Numbered from the stretch's first letter, positions 1 to 9,718 are shown. The stretch is 64,000 nucleotides of DNA from Caenimonas koreensis DSM 17982 (GCF_009646335.1 NZ_WJBU01000021.1:1-64000); one strand, 5' to 3'. Made by a program: numbers and translations. Notes: generated by a model from the sequence alone, not told the origin.

Positions 1-138
<138 letters not shown>

Positions 139-152
139 TCAATACAAAACTC

Positions 153-227
<75 letters not shown>

Positions 228-304
228 CAAAACTCTAGGCGCAATTTCTCGGTCTTTCGACCAGCATTGCAGCACCGCAACGAAACCAGCACTGGCGAGA
301 TGTG

Positions 305-378
305 TGGAGCGGGAGACGGGAATCGAACCCGCGTCATTAGCTTGGAAGGCTAGGGTTCTACCATTGAACTACTCCCGC
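305..378 (-). tRNA. tRNA-Gly (anticodon TCC)
   Basis: Minus-strand cloverleaf with acceptor GCGGGAG pairing CTCCCGC, T loop GGTTCGATTCC, and anticodon loop CTTCCAA giving TCC (Gly). The CCA end is encoded at 305-307. Second of the three tRNAs ahead of tuf. Confidence 0.97.
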
Positions 379-520
379 CTAGGGACATTGAATCCCCCGC
401 CGCGGGGTCACTCAACAACCCTTCAGGGCATTCCGAGCCCAACACAAATCATCCAACCACAACTCTTCGCATCACTCGTCACAAAGCTCATCGCCAGACC
501 CAATGCCTCAAAAAAGACAC

Positions 521-606
521 TGGTGGAGGAGGCTGGATTCGAACCAGCGTAGGCGTAAGCCAACAGATTTACAGTCTGCCCCCTTTAGCCACTCGGGCAC
601 CCCTCC
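521..606 (-). tRNA. tRNA-Tyr (anticodon GTA)
   Basis: Minus-strand class II tRNA with a long variable arm, acceptor GGAGGGG, anticodon loop with GTA (Tyr), T loop GGTTCGAATCC, and encoded CCA at 521-523. It is the first gene of the tRNA-Tyr, tRNA-Gly, tRNA-Thr, tuf series. Confidence 0.97.
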
Positions 607-618
607 GGTGAACCTCGA

Positions 619-627
619 AATATAGCA
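619..627 (-). promoter_or_regulatory. Probable extended -10 of the tRNA-tuf operon
   Basis: On the minus strand TGCTATATT lies 12 bp before the tRNA-Tyr 5' end, a TGn-TATAAT-like extended -10. No good -35 hexamer is visible 16-18 bp further upstream. Position fits a promoter for the three tRNAs and tuf; this is an inference from spacing and similarity. Confidence 0.45.
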
Positions 628-701
628 TGGTTCGGCCGAGCCCTCCCTTGGGGTGCCTGCATGAAGTCCGACCGCCCTGGACCGCCAGCCACCCAAGTGT
701 T

Positions 702-1430
702 TCAAAAGGCCGCAGTACAGCCTCTGGCGGCCAGCCACTGGCGGGCAACTTCGAAGTGGCCGCTGCCCAAAAACGGAACCGGTGGCCGCCGAGCGGACAG
801 AGGTGACGGGTGATTGGCTTGAAGCACCAAAAAGTCACGGCCGTTGCGCTTTGCCGTCAGTTCGATCAGCCCAGCCTTGGCCTGGGCATGCGCACCCCAT
901 AGAAAAAAGACACAAGGCGATGCGGAGGCGGCGACCTGGGCAAGCAACGCATCCGTCAATTCCTCCCAGCCCTTCCCGGCGTGGCTCCCCGGCCGACCAT
1001 CTTCCACCGTCAGGCTGGTATTGAGCAGCAACACGCCCCGCCGGGCCCATTCGACAAGCGATCCGCTCGCCGCCATTGGCCCACCTGTTGAGCCACGACT
1101 TTCTTTGAAGATGTTCACAAGGGATGGAGGGATCCTGACGCCGGGCGGCACCGAAAATGCCAGCCCTTCAGCCTGACCCGCCCCGTGATACGGGTCCTGC
1201 CCCACGATGACGGCATGGACGCCAGCCAGCGGCGTGAGCTCGAGTGCACGCAGGGGTTCGGGTGGATAAATTGTCGCGCCCTCTGCAAGCCGCTGGCGAA
1301 TGAAGTCGGCCAGTCGATGTCCATGGCGACTGGAAAAAAATTCCTGGACCACCTTGCGCCAACCAGCATCCACCGGCCACTCGTCGGGCGCCCACCTCTG
1401 CAGTTGCGGAGGCTGCTCTACAGGAATCAA
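702..1430 (-). CDS. ung: Uracil-DNA glycosylase (family 1)
   Basis: Removes uracil from DNA at the start of base-excision repair. The 242-residue product has the family 1 water-activating motif GQDPYHG, the LLLNTSLTVEDG segment, and the minor-groove loop HPSPLSA, all in the usual order. I chose the TTG at 1430 because AGGAGG sits 9 bp before it and the resulting length fits the family; reading further upstream to 1571 would run into the trpC end and adds low-complexity residues with no family match. It lies 52 bp downstream of trpC and could be transcribed from the trp operon. Confidence 0.95.
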   Translation of the reverse strand: MIPVEQPPQLQRWAPDEWPVDAGWRKVVQEFFSSRHGHRLADFIRQRLAEGATIYPPEPLRALELTPLAGVHAVIVGQDPYHGAGQAEGLAFSVPPGVRIPPSLVNIFKESRGSTGGPMAASGSLVEWARRGVLLLNTSLTVEDGRPGSHAGKGWEELTDALLAQVAASASPCVFFLWGAHAQAKAGLIELTAKRNGRDFLVLQANHPSPLSARRPPVPFLGSGHFEVARQWLAARGCTAAF

Positions 1431-1482
1431 TGTCGCCTGCCTCCTGTCCGGGACTCGTTTGGCCGCCACGTTCAATGGCTGG

Positions 1483-2274
1483 TCAGTCGTGGAACAGCTC
1501 GGCCAGTGCGTCGCCGGGTTCGTCAGCTCGCATGAACGCCTCCCCGACGAGGAACGCGTGCACCCCGGCATCGCGCATCCTGGTCACATCGGCCCTGCTC
1601 AGAATTCCCGACTCCGTCACGGCAAGCCGATCAGCTGGGACGTCCTTGAGCATGCCGATGGTCGTGTCCAGCGAGACCTCGAACGTGTGCAAGTTCCGGT
1701 TGTTGATTCCCACCAGTTTCGTCTTGAGTTTGAGTGCCCGCTGCAACTCTGCGGCATCATGCACTTCGACCAGAACTGCCATATCGAGGCTGCGTGCGAC
1801 CGCTTCGAGTTCAGACATCTGCGCATCGTCGAGGCATGCAGCGATCAGCAAGATGCAGTCCGCCCCCATCGCTCTCGACTCGTAGACCTGGTACGGGTCA
1901 ATCATGAAGTCCTTACGCAGCGTGGGCAAGTCGCACGACGCGCGCGCCTGCTTGAGATAGTCGGGCTCACCCTGGAAGAACTGCCGATCCGTCAGCACCG
2001 ACAGGCACGCTGCGCCGGACGCCGCGTAACTTTGCGCAATGTCAGACGGAAAGAACTCCGCACGAAGCACGCCCTTGCTCGGGCTCGCCTTCTTGATTTC
2101 CGCGATGACCGCGCTCTGTCCAGCCGCGATTTTGCGACGCAGCGCACCTTCGAAGTCTCGCGTGAGGACGCGGCTTTGCGCGTCGGCACGCATGGCAGCC
2201 AGCGGCACCCGACGCACAGCTGCAGCCACCTCCTGGCGCTTGACTTCCACGATCTTGTTGAGGATGTCAGACAT
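1483..2274 (-). CDS. trpC: Indole-3-glycerol phosphate synthase
   Basis: Closes the indole ring in tryptophan synthesis, turning carboxyphenylaminodeoxyribulose phosphate into indole-3-glycerol phosphate. The 263-residue protein starts [16 protein letters not shown] and carries the TIM-barrel motifs [42 protein letters not shown] and SGI. The start is 4 bp after the trpD stop, so the two are translated as a unit. Monofunctional, with no fused TrpF domain. Confidence 0.97.
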   Translation of the reverse strand: MSDILNKIVEVKRQEVAAAVRRVPLAAMRADAQSRVLTRDFEGALRRKIAAGQSAVIAEIKKASPSKGVLRAEFFPSDIAQSYAASGAACLSVLTDRQFFQGEPDYLKQARASCDLPTLRKDFMIDPYQVYESRAMGADCILLIAACLDDAQMSELEAVARSLDMAVLVEVHDAAELQRALKLKTKLVGINNRNLHTFEVSLDTTIGMLKDVPADRLAVTESGILSRADVTRMRDAGVHAFLVGEAFMRADEPGDALAELFHD

Positions 2275-2278
2275 ACAC

Positions 2279-3307
2279 TCAGCTCGCGATCGAGGTGGAC
2301 AAACGGACCAGGTCATGCAGTTTCGCCTTTGCCGCGCCCGACTCGAGCGCGGCACGCGCCGCCGTGATGCCTTCCTTGATCGAACCGGCGACGTTGGCTG
2401 CGTACAGCGCCGCGCCAGCGTTCAGGATCACTATGTCGCGAGCCGGTCCGGGCTGGTTGTCCAGCACGGTCATCAGCATCTCGCGCGACTGCTCGGCCGT
2501 CTCGACTTTCAGGCCCCGATTGCTGGCCATCGCCAGGCCGAAGTCTTCGGGATGGACGTCGTACTCGGTGATCTCGCCGTTCTTCAGCTCACCCACCATC
2601 GTCGCGGCGCCCAGGCTCACTTCATCCATGCCATCACGTCCATAGACGACCAGTGCATGCTCTGCGCCTAGCCGCTGCAAGGCGCGCACCTGGATGCCGA
2701 CCAGGTCCGGGTGAAACACGCCCATCAGAATGTTGGGCGCGCTCGCCGGATTCGTGAGCGGCCCCAGGATGTTGAAGATCGTGCGGACGCCGAGTTCCTT
2801 GCGTACCGGCGCGACGTTTTTCATGGCCGGGTGGTGATTGGGCGCGAACATGAAGCCAATGCCGACTTCCTGGATGCAACGGGCGATCGCTTCGGGTGAC
2901 AGGTTGATGTTCAGTCCCAGGCTTTCCAGCACATCGGCGCTGCCGCTCTTGCTCGAAACACTTCGACCGCCGTGCTTGCTCACCTTGGCGCCTGCCGCTG
3001 CCGCGACGAACATTGAACACGTCGAAATATTGAAAGTGTGCGAACCGTCGCCACCCGTGCCGACGATATCGACCAGGTGCGTCTTGTCGGGGACGTTGAC
3101 CTTGGTCGAAAACTCGCGCATCACCTGCGCTGCGGCGGTGATCTCACCAATCGTTTCCTTCTTGACGCGCAGGCCCGTGATCAACGCGGCCATCATGACG
3201 GGCGACAGTTCGCCGCTCATGATCATGCGCACCACGGTGAGCATTTCGTCGTGAAAAATCTCGCGATGTTCGATCGTGCGCTGTAGCGCTGCCTGGGGAG
3301 TGATCAT
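2279..3307 (-). CDS. trpD: Anthranilate phosphoribosyltransferase
   Basis: Joins anthranilate and PRPP to give phosphoribosyl anthranilate. About 342 residues; the glycine-rich PRPP loop [13 protein letters not shown] and the [18 protein letters not shown] segment are both intact. The ATG at 3307 is preceded by GGAG 5 bp away; a GTG one codon earlier (3310) is also possible. It is a separate gene, not fused to trpG. A LysE-type exporter gene lies just upstream on the same strand, which is an unusual insertion into the trp cluster. Confidence 0.96.
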   Translation of the reverse strand: MITPQAALQRTIEHREIFHDEMLTVVRMIMSGELSPVMMAALITGLRVKKETIGEITAAAQVMREFSTKVNVPDKTHLVDIVGTGGDGSHTFNISTCSMFVAAAAGAKVSKHGGRSVSSKSGSADVLESLGLNINLSPEAIARCIQEVGIGFMFAPNHHPAMKNVAPVRKELGVRTIFNILGPLTNPASAPNILMGVFHPDLVGIQVRALQRLGAEHALVVYGRDGMDEVSLGAATMVGELKNGEITEYDVHPEDFGLAMASNRGLKVETAEQSREMLMTVLDNQPGPARDIVILNAGAALYAANVAGSIKEGITAARAALESGAAKAKLHDLVRLSTSIAS

Positions 3308-3324
3308 CACTGCTCCTCGTGTGG

Positions 3325-3975
3325 TTAGCGGGTGGGATTGTCGGTGAGGGCGAGCTTGACGCCGAAACCAATGAACATGAGAGCGGCAGCGCGATCGAGC
3401 CAGTGCATGCCCCGCTGCACCGAATCACTGCGCGCCATCCAGGCAGCAGCAAGTGCCCAAGCCGAGTTCACCGGTATCGAGTTGATGTTGAAGATGACTC
3501 CCAACACGATGAAGCTCAACGCCTTGTTGTCGGCACCCGGCGCGATGAACTGCGGAACGAACGCCAGGAAGAAAAGCGCCACCTTCGGATTCAGCACATT
3601 CGTCAGAAAGCCGCCCGTGAACACGGCCATCAACGTACGCGGTTTTTCGCTTGCGGCGAGTGCCACGAGATCCGCCTTTGCATCGGGCGTTTTGGACAGC
3701 AGTATCTTCACGCCGACATAGAGCAGATACGCTGCGCCAACGTACTTCAACACCGTGAATGCGGTAGCCGATGTTGCGAGCAACGCGCTCACGCCAAGCG
3801 CCGCTGCGAAGACGTGAACAAAGCAGCCGCTGGTAATGCCCAGCCCGGCAACCAGGCCCGCCCTGGCTCCAGACTTCAGCGAATTCGTCACGATGTAGAG
3901 CACGTCCGGCCCAGGCGTGAGATTCAGCAGCCAACCAGCGGCGATGAAGAGCAGCAAATGCTGTGCATCAGGCAT
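3325..3975 (-). CDS. LysE/RhtB family amino-acid exporter
   Basis: A 216-residue inner-membrane protein of the LysE/RhtB family, which exports amino acids such as lysine, threonine or homoserine. It begins [28 protein letters not shown]; the NLTPGPD segment in the first helix is the family signature, and five or six hydrophobic helices follow. It is nested in the trp operon between ltaE (4 bp upstream) and trpD (17 bp downstream). The substrate cannot be named from sequence; its place next to threonine aldolase and trp genes makes threonine or an aromatic amino acid candidates, by inference only. Confidence 0.9.
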   Translation of the reverse strand: MPDAQHLLLFIAAGWLLNLTPGPDVLYIVTNSLKSGARAGLVAGLGITSGCFVHVFAAALGVSALLATSATAFTVLKYVGAAYLLYVGVKILLSKTPDAKADLVALAASEKPRTLMAVFTGGFLTNVLNPKVALFFLAFVPQFIAPGADNKALSFIVLGVIFNINSIPVNSAWALAAAWMARSDSVQRGMHWLDRAAALMFIGFGVKLALTDNPTR

Positions 3976-3979
3976 AGCG

Positions 3980-5023
3980 TCAACGCCCGAAGAAGCTGCG
4001 GATCGCAGCTGCTGCCCGGTCCACGCCAGCCGCATCGACATCCAGATGCGTCACAAACCGCAGGCGGTAAAGGCCCGTCGCCATGACGCCCTGACCGGCG
4101 AGATGCTTGAGCAGCGCATCCGCCTGATCACGCGCCGATCCAGTCAAGTCAACGAACAGGATGTTCGTTTGCGGCGGCTCGACGACGAGCCCCTCGATAC
4201 CTTGCAGCCCACGGGCGAGACGCATTGCGAGGTCGTGATCTTCCTGCAGTCTCTCGATGTTGTGGTCCAGCGCGTAGCTCGCCGCCGCAGCCAGCACGCC
4301 AGCTTGCCGCATCGCGCCGCCAGCCATCTTGCGCACGCGGCGCGCACGCCCGATCAACTCATTCGATCCGCACAGGGCCGAACCCACGGGTGCACCTAGC
4401 CCCTTGCTGAAGCAAACCGACACCGTGTCGAAGCACTGCGCGATTCGCCTCGCCTCGTGCGTCGCACTGCCACCTGTTTGCGCCGCTTGCGCAACAGCCG
4501 CATTGAACAGTCGCGCGCCATCCAGATGCGTCGTCAGCCCCTTCGACTTGGCCAACGCGGTCGCTTGCTCAACATAAGCAAACGGCAGCAGCTTGCCACC
4601 CAGCGTGTTCTCCAGCGCAAGCATGCGGCTGCGCGCGAAGTGCGGGTCGTCGGGCTTGATCGCCGCTTCGATATCCGCGAGCGCCAGCGTTCCGTCGGGC
4701 TGGTGGCTGATCGGTTGCGGCTGCACGCTGCCGAACACAGCGCCACCTCCGGCCTCCCATCGATAGCTGTGCTGCATTTGCCCGACGATGTACTCGTCAC
4801 CACGCTGGCAATGCGACAGGATGGCGCACAGGTTGCTCTGCGTGCCGGTGGGCACAAACAGCGCCGCTTCAAAACCCAGCATCGCAGCGATTTTTTCCTG
4901 CAGTGCATTCACGCTGGGGTCGTCACCAAACACATCGTCGCCAAGTGGTGCGGCCGTCATGGCAGCCTGCATGCCTGCACTCGGCCGGGTCACTGTGTCG
5001 CTGCGCAAATCGACGGGCTTCAT
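3980..5023 (-). CDS. ltaE: Low-specificity L-threonine aldolase
   Basis: A PLP enzyme that splits L-threonine (and allo-threonine) into glycine and acetaldehyde. The product of about 347 residues starts [18 protein letters not shown], the family opening, and has the PLP-lysine segment VCFSKGLGAPVGS and the THLDGARLFNA segment. Its ATG at 5023 overlaps the trpG stop (ATGA), so translation is coupled to trpG. A threonine aldolase inside a trp operon is not standard; it may link glycine/serine supply to tryptophan synthesis, but that is inference. Confidence 0.94.
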   Translation of the reverse strand: MKPVDLRSDTVTRPSAGMQAAMTAAPLGDDVFGDDPSVNALQEKIAAMLGFEAALFVPTGTQSNLCAILSHCQRGDEYIVGQMQHSYRWEAGGGAVFGSVQPQPISHQPDGTLALADIEAAIKPDDPHFARSRMLALENTLGGKLLPFAYVEQATALAKSKGLTTHLDGARLFNAAVAQAAQTGGSATHEARRIAQCFDTVSVCFSKGLGAPVGSALCGSNELIGRARRVRKMAGGAMRQAGVLAAAASYALDHNIERLQEDHDLAMRLARGLQGIEGLVVEPPQTNILFVDLTGSARDQADALLKHLAGQGVMATGLYRLRFVTHLDVDAAGVDRAAAAIRSFFGR

Positions 5024-5592
5024 CACGCTTGCTCCAGGAAGTTTTTCAGCATGGCATGGCCATGTTCCGTGAGGATTGATTCGGGGTGGAACTGCACGCC
5101 CTGCACGGCGAGTTCGCGATGGCGCACTCCCATGATTTCGCCGTCATCCGTTCGCGCGGTGACAGCAAGTTCTGCCGGGCACGACTCGCGCTCGATCGCC
5201 AGCGAGTGATAGCGATTCACGGTGAACTGCGCTGGCAGTCCGGCGAACACACCCTCCTGTGTGGTTGTGATCACACTCGTCTTGCCGTGCATCAGCTGCT
5301 GCGCCCGCACGATCTTGCCGCCGAAAGCCGCACCGATCGACTGGTGACCCAGACAAACGCCCAACACCGGCAGCTTGCCTGCAAAGTAGCGAATCGCCTC
5401 AACAGAAATCCCCGCCTCGGCAGGGGAACAAGGCCCGGGCGACACGACCAGCAGATCGGGCTTGCGGTCAGCCACGCCGGCCACCGTGATCTCGTCATTG
5501 CGAAACACTTCCACCTGTGCGCCGAGCTCGCCGAAGTACTGCACGAGGTTGTACGTAAAGCTGTCGTAGTTGTCGATCATCAGCAGCTTCAT
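5023..5592 (-). CDS. trpG: Anthranilate synthase glutamine amidotransferase subunit
   Basis: Releases ammonia from glutamine for TrpE. The 189-residue class I amidotransferase starts [15 protein letters not shown] and has the nucleophile in [15 protein letters not shown] and the His-Glu pair in QFHPESIL. It may also serve as PabA in folate synthesis, as in many proteobacteria. Its 5' side carries a GC-rich repeat that separates it from trpE by 85 bp. Confidence 0.96.
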   Translation of the reverse strand: MKLLMIDNYDSFTYNLVQYFGELGAQVEVFRNDEITVAGVADRKPDLLVVSPGPCSPAEAGISVEAIRYFAGKLPVLGVCLGHQSIGAAFGGKIVRAQQLMHGKTSVITTTQEGVFAGLPAQFTVNRYHSLAIERESCPAELAVTARTDDGEIMGVRHRELAVQGVQFHPESILTEHGHAMLKNFLEQA

Positions 5593-5601
5593 GATGCGAT
5601 G

Positions 5602-5680
5602 GCCCCCACGCTTGTCACTTCGTGTCCTGCGCTGTCGCTCGAAGGAGCCCTCGCGCCTTGAAACGGTCCGGCGGCGCTCA
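5602..5680. repeat. GC-rich dispersed intergenic repeat, copy 1
   Basis: Between trpE and trpG. The stretch CCCCCACGCTTGTCACTTCG and what follows (TGCGCTG, GGAGCCCTCGCG, CGGCGCTCA) matches the sequence at 23744-23826 between lptB and rpoN. Both copies start about 10 bp or less from the start codon of the downstream leftward gene and end next to the stop or end of the previous gene. Similar elements are common between genes in Comamonadaceae genomes, from general knowledge. Confidence 0.7.
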
Positions 5681-7177
5681 TTCCAGCCCCTCCTCGACCA
5701 GCTCCGACGCACGGAGCAACGCACGCGCCTTCGCCTCGGTTTCCCTCCACTCCATCTCTGGAACCGAGTCCGCCACAACGCCTGCCGCAGCCTGCACGTA
5801 GAGCATCTGATCCTTGATGATGCCGGTGCGAATTGCAATGGCCACATCCATGTCGCCGGCATAGCTCAGATAGCCACAGGCACCGCCGTAGAGGCCGCGC
5901 TTGCTGGGCTCGAGCTGGTCGATCATTTCCATCGCATGAACCTTCGGCGCGCCCGTCAGCGTGCCCGCGGGAAACGTCGCCTTCAACACATCGATGCTCG
6001 TCATGCCGTCGTTCAGGATGCCCTCAACGTTGCTCACGATGTGCATCACGTGGCTGTAGCGCTCCACCGCAAACGCTTCGGTCACCTTCACGGTACCTGT
6101 CTTCGCAATGCGCCCGATGTCGTTGCGGGCCAGGTCAATCAGCATCACATGCTCTGCGCGCTCCTTCGGATCAGCGATGAGCTCCTGCTCGACTGCTTTG
6201 TCCTGCTCCACAGAGGCAGCGCGCGGGCGTGTGCCGGCCAGCGGCCTGATCGTGATCTTCTGCCCCTCAGCGACCTGCTCCTGGCGCACGAGGATTTCTG
6301 GCGACGCGCCCACCACATGGAAGTCACCAAAGTGGTAGTAGTACATGTAGGGGCTCGGGTTAAGCGAGCGAAGCGCGCGGTACAACGACAGCGGCGACTC
6401 GGTGTAGCGCTTCCTGATGCGCTGGCCCACTTGCACCTGCATGAAGTCGCCCCCGGCAATGAGCTCCTTCGCGCGCTCAACGGCAGCGATGTACTGGTCC
6501 TTCGGAAATTCGCGCTCGCTCGCAAAGGTTTGCGTCTGCTTGATCACCGGCGCGCTCACTGAATATTTCAGCGAGTCCTTCAGTCCGCGCAAGCGCTTCT
6601 TCGCGTTGGCAAAGGCTTCGGGCTGAGCCGGGTCCGCATACACGATCAAATACAGCTTGCCCGACAGGTTGTCGATCACGGCCAGCTCTTCACATTGCAG
6701 CAGCAGGATGTCGGGGCAGCCCAGCGTATCGGGCGGGCAACTCTTCTCCAGCTTTTTTTCAATGTGGCGGACCGTGTCGTAGCCGAAGTAGCCGGCCAGC
6801 CCGCCGCAAAAGCGCGGCAGCCCCGGGCGCAGCGCGACCTTGAATCTCTTCTGGTAGGCAGCAATGAAGTCCAGCGGATTGCCCTGCGCTGTCTCCACCA
6901 CGGCCCCATCCGTCACAACTTCCGTCTTCGCCTGGGCGCCGAAGCCGCTCGCGCGCAGCAGCGTGCGTGCAGGCAGGCCAATGAAGCTGTAGCGCCCAAA
7001 GCGCTCGCCGCCCACAACGGATTCGAGCAGGAAGCTGTGCCTGCCGCCATCGCGGGCGTGCGCCAGCTTCAGGTAGAGCGACAGGGGGGTTTCAAGATCC
7101 GCGAATGCCTCGGCGATCAGCGGAATGCGGTTGTAGCCCTGAAGAGCAAGGCTTTTGAATTCAAGTTCAGTGATCAA
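5678..7177 (-). CDS. trpE: Anthranilate synthase component I
   Basis: Converts chorismate to anthranilate with ammonia from TrpG; first enzyme of the tryptophan branch and normally feedback-inhibited by tryptophan. About 499 residues. The LLES motif of the tryptophan site ([18 protein letters not shown]), the PLAGTRPR segment, and the metal/chorismate segment [14 protein letters not shown] are present. I chose the TTG at 7177, giving [16 protein letters not shown] as in other betaproteobacteria; TGGAGG lies 9 bp upstream. Upstream is a short Trp-containing leader ORF that may control it. Confidence 0.95.
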   Translation of the reverse strand: MITELEFKSLALQGYNRIPLIAEAFADLETPLSLYLKLAHARDGGRHSFLLESVVGGERFGRYSFIGLPARTLLRASGFGAQAKTEVVTDGAVVETAQGNPLDFIAAYQKRFKVALRPGLPRFCGGLAGYFGYDTVRHIEKKLEKSCPPDTLGCPDILLLQCEELAVIDNLSGKLYLIVYADPAQPEAFANAKKRLRGLKDSLKYSVSAPVIKQTQTFASEREFPKDQYIAAVERAKELIAGGDFMQVQVGQRIRKRYTESPLSLYRALRSLNPSPYMYYYHFGDFHVVGASPEILVRQEQVAEGQKITIRPLAGTRPRAASVEQDKAVEQELIADPKERAEHVMLIDLARNDIGRIAKTGTVKVTEAFAVERYSHVMHIVSNVEGILNDGMTSIDVLKATFPAGTLTGAPKVHAMEMIDQLEPSKRGLYGGACGYLSYAGDMDVAIAIRTGIIKDQMLYVQAAAGVVADSVPEMEWRETEAKARALLRASELVEEGLE

Positions 7178-7272
7178 GGGAAAGAGCCTCCACAAGCTCC
7201 GCGGCCTTCTTGCGAAGTAGCCGCTTCAGTTCAATCGGGGTGTCCAACCGGCGCAGCGGGCGGGACGAACGA

Positions 7273-7289
7273 GGGGCACAGGCTGCCCC
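7273..7289 (-). promoter_or_regulatory. Hairpin downstream of the putative trp leader peptide
   Basis: GGGGCA-GCCTG-TGCCCC on the minus strand forms a 6-bp GC-rich stem 7 bp after the stop of the leader ORF and about 95 bp before trpE. It has no U-tract, so it is not a standard intrinsic terminator; a pause hairpin or an antiterminator arm is possible. Inference. Confidence 0.35.
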
Positions 7290-7295
7290 GTGCAA

Positions 7296-7379
7296 TCAGG
7301 AACGCACGTACGACGGCTTACGCCAAGGCCAGGCTCCCCGGTCGGCCTGACCCGTCATGTTGGTGCGGTGGATGAACAT
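7296..7379 (-). CDS. trpL: Putative trp leader peptide (27 residues, two Trp codons)
   Basis: A 27-codon frame upstream of trpE, reading MFIHRTNMTGQADRGAWPWR and then KPSYVRS before a TGA at 7296. Two Trp codons separated by one Pro codon (TGG CCT TGG) lie near the end, as expected for ribosome-stalling leader peptides of trp attenuators. A TACACT box ends 7 bp before the ATG, so the RNA probably starts at or next to the start codon (leaderless), as known for rhizobial trpL. There is no Shine-Dalgarno. The peptide call rests on position and codons, not on a search. Confidence 0.6.
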   Translation of the reverse strand: MFIHRTNMTGQADRGAWPWRKPSYVRS

Positions 7380-7386
7380 GGCGATC

Positions 7387-7392
7387 AGTGTA
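7387..7392 (-). promoter_or_regulatory. Probable -10 box of the trp leader transcript
   Basis: TACACT on the minus strand, 7 bp before the leader ATG. The predicted start point falls on or beside the A of the ATG. No clear -35 is seen at the expected distance, so strength and regulator are unknown. Confidence 0.4.
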
Positions 7393-7513
7393 GCAAAGCA
7401 ACTCACCGTGCCGCGCACCGGCAGTTACGCGAAAACCCTGTTGCCCTCAGGCGGGCACGGATCCAAGAATGAGCCTGACCGCCGGATATTCTGGCGCGAC
7501 AGGAGACAAAAAC

Positions 7514-8113
7514 ATGAAGTCGCTCAAAACCTGGTTGTTCGTGCTGGCAGCTGCGTTCATGACACATGCCGCGCTGGCCGAACCCGTCACAGTCTCGGGT
7601 GTGCGCTACGAAGACACCACAGAGCTCAAGGGCAGCAAGCTCGTGCTCAACGGCGCGGGCATTCGCTACAAAGCCATCTTCAAGGTCTACACGGCCGGGC
7701 TGTACCTGCAAAAGAAGGCGGGCACCACCGAAGAAGTGCTGGCCATGCCAGGTGCCAAACGTCTGGCCATCACCATGGTCCGCGACATTGACTCGGCCGA
7801 GCTGGGCAAACTGTTTTCGCGCGGCATGGAAGACAACATGGACAAGGCAGCGTTTTCCAAGCTGATTCCGGGCGTGCTGCGAATGGGCCAGCTTTTCTCC
7901 GACTGCAAGAGCCTGAAGGCAGGCGAGAGTTTCAATATTGACTGGGTACCCGGCACGGGCACCCTCATCTCCATTCAGGGCGCCAAGTGCTTCAAGGATC
8001 TCGAGCCCTTCAAGGAGCCGGAGTTCTACAACGCCTTGCTGCGCATCTGGCTGGGTCCCGTACCGGCAGACTACAAGCTGAAGGAAACGCTGCTGGGCCG
8101 CACGCCCACCTAG
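7514..8113 (+). CDS. Exported chalcone-isomerase-like protein
   Basis: A 199-residue protein with an N-terminal signal peptide (MKSLKTWLFVLAAAFMTHAALA, cut probably after ALA), followed by a chalcone-isomerase-like fold seen in many betaproteobacteria: FKVYTAGLYLQKKAGTTEEVL and LAITMVRDIDSAELGK are typical segments. Bacterial members are periplasmic and have no proven isomerase activity; a fatty-acid-binding role has been suggested for related folds. AGGAG lies 8 bp before the ATG at 7514. It is divergent from the trp operon. The function is unknown. Confidence 0.8.
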   Translation: MKSLKTWLFVLAAAFMTHAALAEPVTVSGVRYEDTTELKGSKLVLNGAGIRYKAIFKVYTAGLYLQKKAGTTEEVLAMPGAKRLAITMVRDIDSAELGKLFSRGMEDNMDKAAFSKLIPGVLRMGQLFSDCKSLKAGESFNIDWVPGTGTLISIQGAKCFKDLEPFKEPEFYNALLRIWLGPVPADYKLKETLLGRTPT

Positions 8114-8204
8114 GGCCTGTCAGCCCGCGCGTCCCGGGTGGACGCGCGCACGTGTGCACTCGCGATGCCGGGCCGGTCGAGGCTGATCGGCAACAATCGC
8201 GGCC

Positions 8205-9158
8205 ATGGGTGAATTTGACCTGATTGACCGTTACTTCAAGCGCCCTGTGCGGCGCAACACGCTCGGCGTGGGCGACGATTGCGCACTGCTGGCACCTGCT
8301 GCCGGCATGCAGATGGCGGTCTCCAGCGACATGCTGGTCGAAGGCAGGCACTTCCTGCCCACCGTCGATCCGTTCAAGCTCGGCCACAAGGCGCTGGCCG
8401 TCAATCTCAGCGATCTGGCCGCCTGCGGTGCCAAGCCGCTGGCCTTCACGCTCGCGCTGTCGATGCCCCGTGCCGACGAAGCGTTCCTCGAGCCGTTTTC
8501 GCGCGGCCTGCTGGCACTTGCCGATGCGCACGATTGCGAGCTGGTTGGCGGCGACACCACGCAAGGCCCGCTCAATATCTGCATCACCGTTTTTGGCGAA
8601 GTACTTCCCGGCCACGCGCTGCTGCGCTCGGGCGCACGGCCGGGCGACGACATCTATGTGAGCGGCAGCCTGGGTGATGCGCGCCTGGCGCTGGAAGTGT
8701 TCCGCGGCACGATCGCGGTGTCGCAGCAAGTATTTGCGCAAGCACGCGCACGCATGGAACAGCCGCAACCGCGCATCGCCCTGGGGCAAGCACTGCGCGG
8801 CGTCGCCACTGCCGCCATCGACGTGAGCGACGGACTGCTCGGCGACCTGCGGCACATCCTCAGTCGCTCGGGCGTCGGCGCCACGATCGATACCACCGCC
8901 GCGATGCTGACCATGCTCACGGGCGAAGGCATTGATGAAGAGCAGCGTATGGAATTCGTGCTGGCCGGCGGCGATGACTACGAACTTGTTTTCTGCGCGC
9001 CAGCGGCCAGGCGTGGCGAAGTGGAGGCCGCGTCGCACGCCAGCGCCACACGAGTCACACGCATCGGTCACATCGAAGCGCAGTCCGGGCTGCGCCTGGT
9101 CGATGCGCACGGACGCGCCTTCGAGCGAGACTATGCGTCTTTCGATCATTTCGCCTGA
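8205..9158 (+). CDS. thiL: Thiamine-monophosphate kinase
   Basis: Phosphorylates thiamine monophosphate to the cofactor thiamine pyrophosphate. The 317-residue protein has the expected ATP and metal motifs: GVGDDCALL, SSDMLVEGRHF, VGGDTTQG, AIDVSDGLLGDL and GGDDYELVF. It overlaps or nearly abuts the nuclease gene downstream. In related genomes thiL is followed by pgpA and pncC; here those two genes come 4.5 kb later, with a nuclease, a Bug protein, a monooxygenase and a LysR gene in between. Confidence 0.96.
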   Translation: MGEFDLIDRYFKRPVRRNTLGVGDDCALLAPAAGMQMAVSSDMLVEGRHFLPTVDPFKLGHKALAVNLSDLAACGAKPLAFTLALSMPRADEAFLEPFSRGLLALADAHDCELVGGDTTQGPLNICITVFGEVLPGHALLRSGARPGDDIYVSGSLGDARLALEVFRGTIAVSQQVFAQARARMEQPQPRIALGQALRGVATAAIDVSDGLLGDLRHILSRSGVGATIDTTAAMLTMLTGEGIDEEQRMEFVLAGGDDYELVFCAPAARRGEVEAASHASATRVTRIGHIEAQSGLRLVDAHGRAFERDYASFDHFA

Positions 9159-9162
9159 CGAT

Positions 9163-9660
9163 ATGCGCCGCGCAGCCGGCGCGTGGGCCGGCGTCATCGC
9201 GCTGGTGCTGACACCTTGCGTTGCGCATGCCAGCCGGTTCACCGGCATCGTGTCGCACGTGACCGACGGCGACACGGTCTGGGTTCGCCGCGACGACGGC
9301 AAGCCACCGCTGCGTGTGCGGCTACAGGGCATCGACGCGCCCGAGATCTGCCAGCCGTTCGGCCTGAAATCCCGGCAAGCCCTGGCCAGCATCGTGGCGC
9401 ATCGACGCGTTACCGTGACAACCCATGGCACAGACAACTACGACCGCACACTGGGCGTGATTGAGCGTGCCCATGAGGACGTCGGCGCGTGGATGGTGCG
9501 GCGTGGCTATGCGTGGTCGTATCACTTCAAGGGCAATGCTGGGCCGTATGCCCGCCAGGAGGCGCAGGCCCGACGCACGCGCGCGGGTCTGTGGCAACAA
9601 AACCGGCCCGTCGCGCCCCATGAATTCCGGGTGAAACACGGGCACTGCGAGAGAGGCTGA
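9163..9660 (+). CDS. Secreted thermonuclease-like (SNase domain) protein
   Basis: A 165-residue protein with a signal peptide (MRRAAGAWAGVIALVLTPCVAHA) and one staphylococcal-nuclease domain. Motifs VTDGDTVWV, VRLQGIDAPEICQPFG (Arg, Asp and Glu of the Ca-binding active site) and NYDRTLGVI (second catalytic Arg) are intact, so it is likely an active Ca-dependent nuclease exported to the periplasm or medium. The ATG at 9163 starts 5 bp after the thiL stop; an in-frame ATG at 9133 inside thiL would put 10 residues before the signal peptide and is less likely. Confidence 0.88.
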   Translation: MRRAAGAWAGVIALVLTPCVAHASRFTGIVSHVTDGDTVWVRRDDGKPPLRVRLQGIDAPEICQPFGLKSRQALASIVAHRRVTVTTHGTDNYDRTLGVIERAHEDVGAWMVRRGYAWSYHFKGNAGPYARQEAQARRTRAGLWQQNRPVAPHEFRVKHGHCERG

Positions 9661-9718
9661 GCCGCAGCCCCTTCGAGCGCAGTCTTGCGTTAGCATGCAA
9701 TCGAAGGAGACACTTCGC

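Noticed and set aside
8010..9437. 475-codon minus-strand open frame opposite thiL and the nuclease gene
   Set aside because: Caused by high GC; product is low complexity and lies across two well-supported genes.
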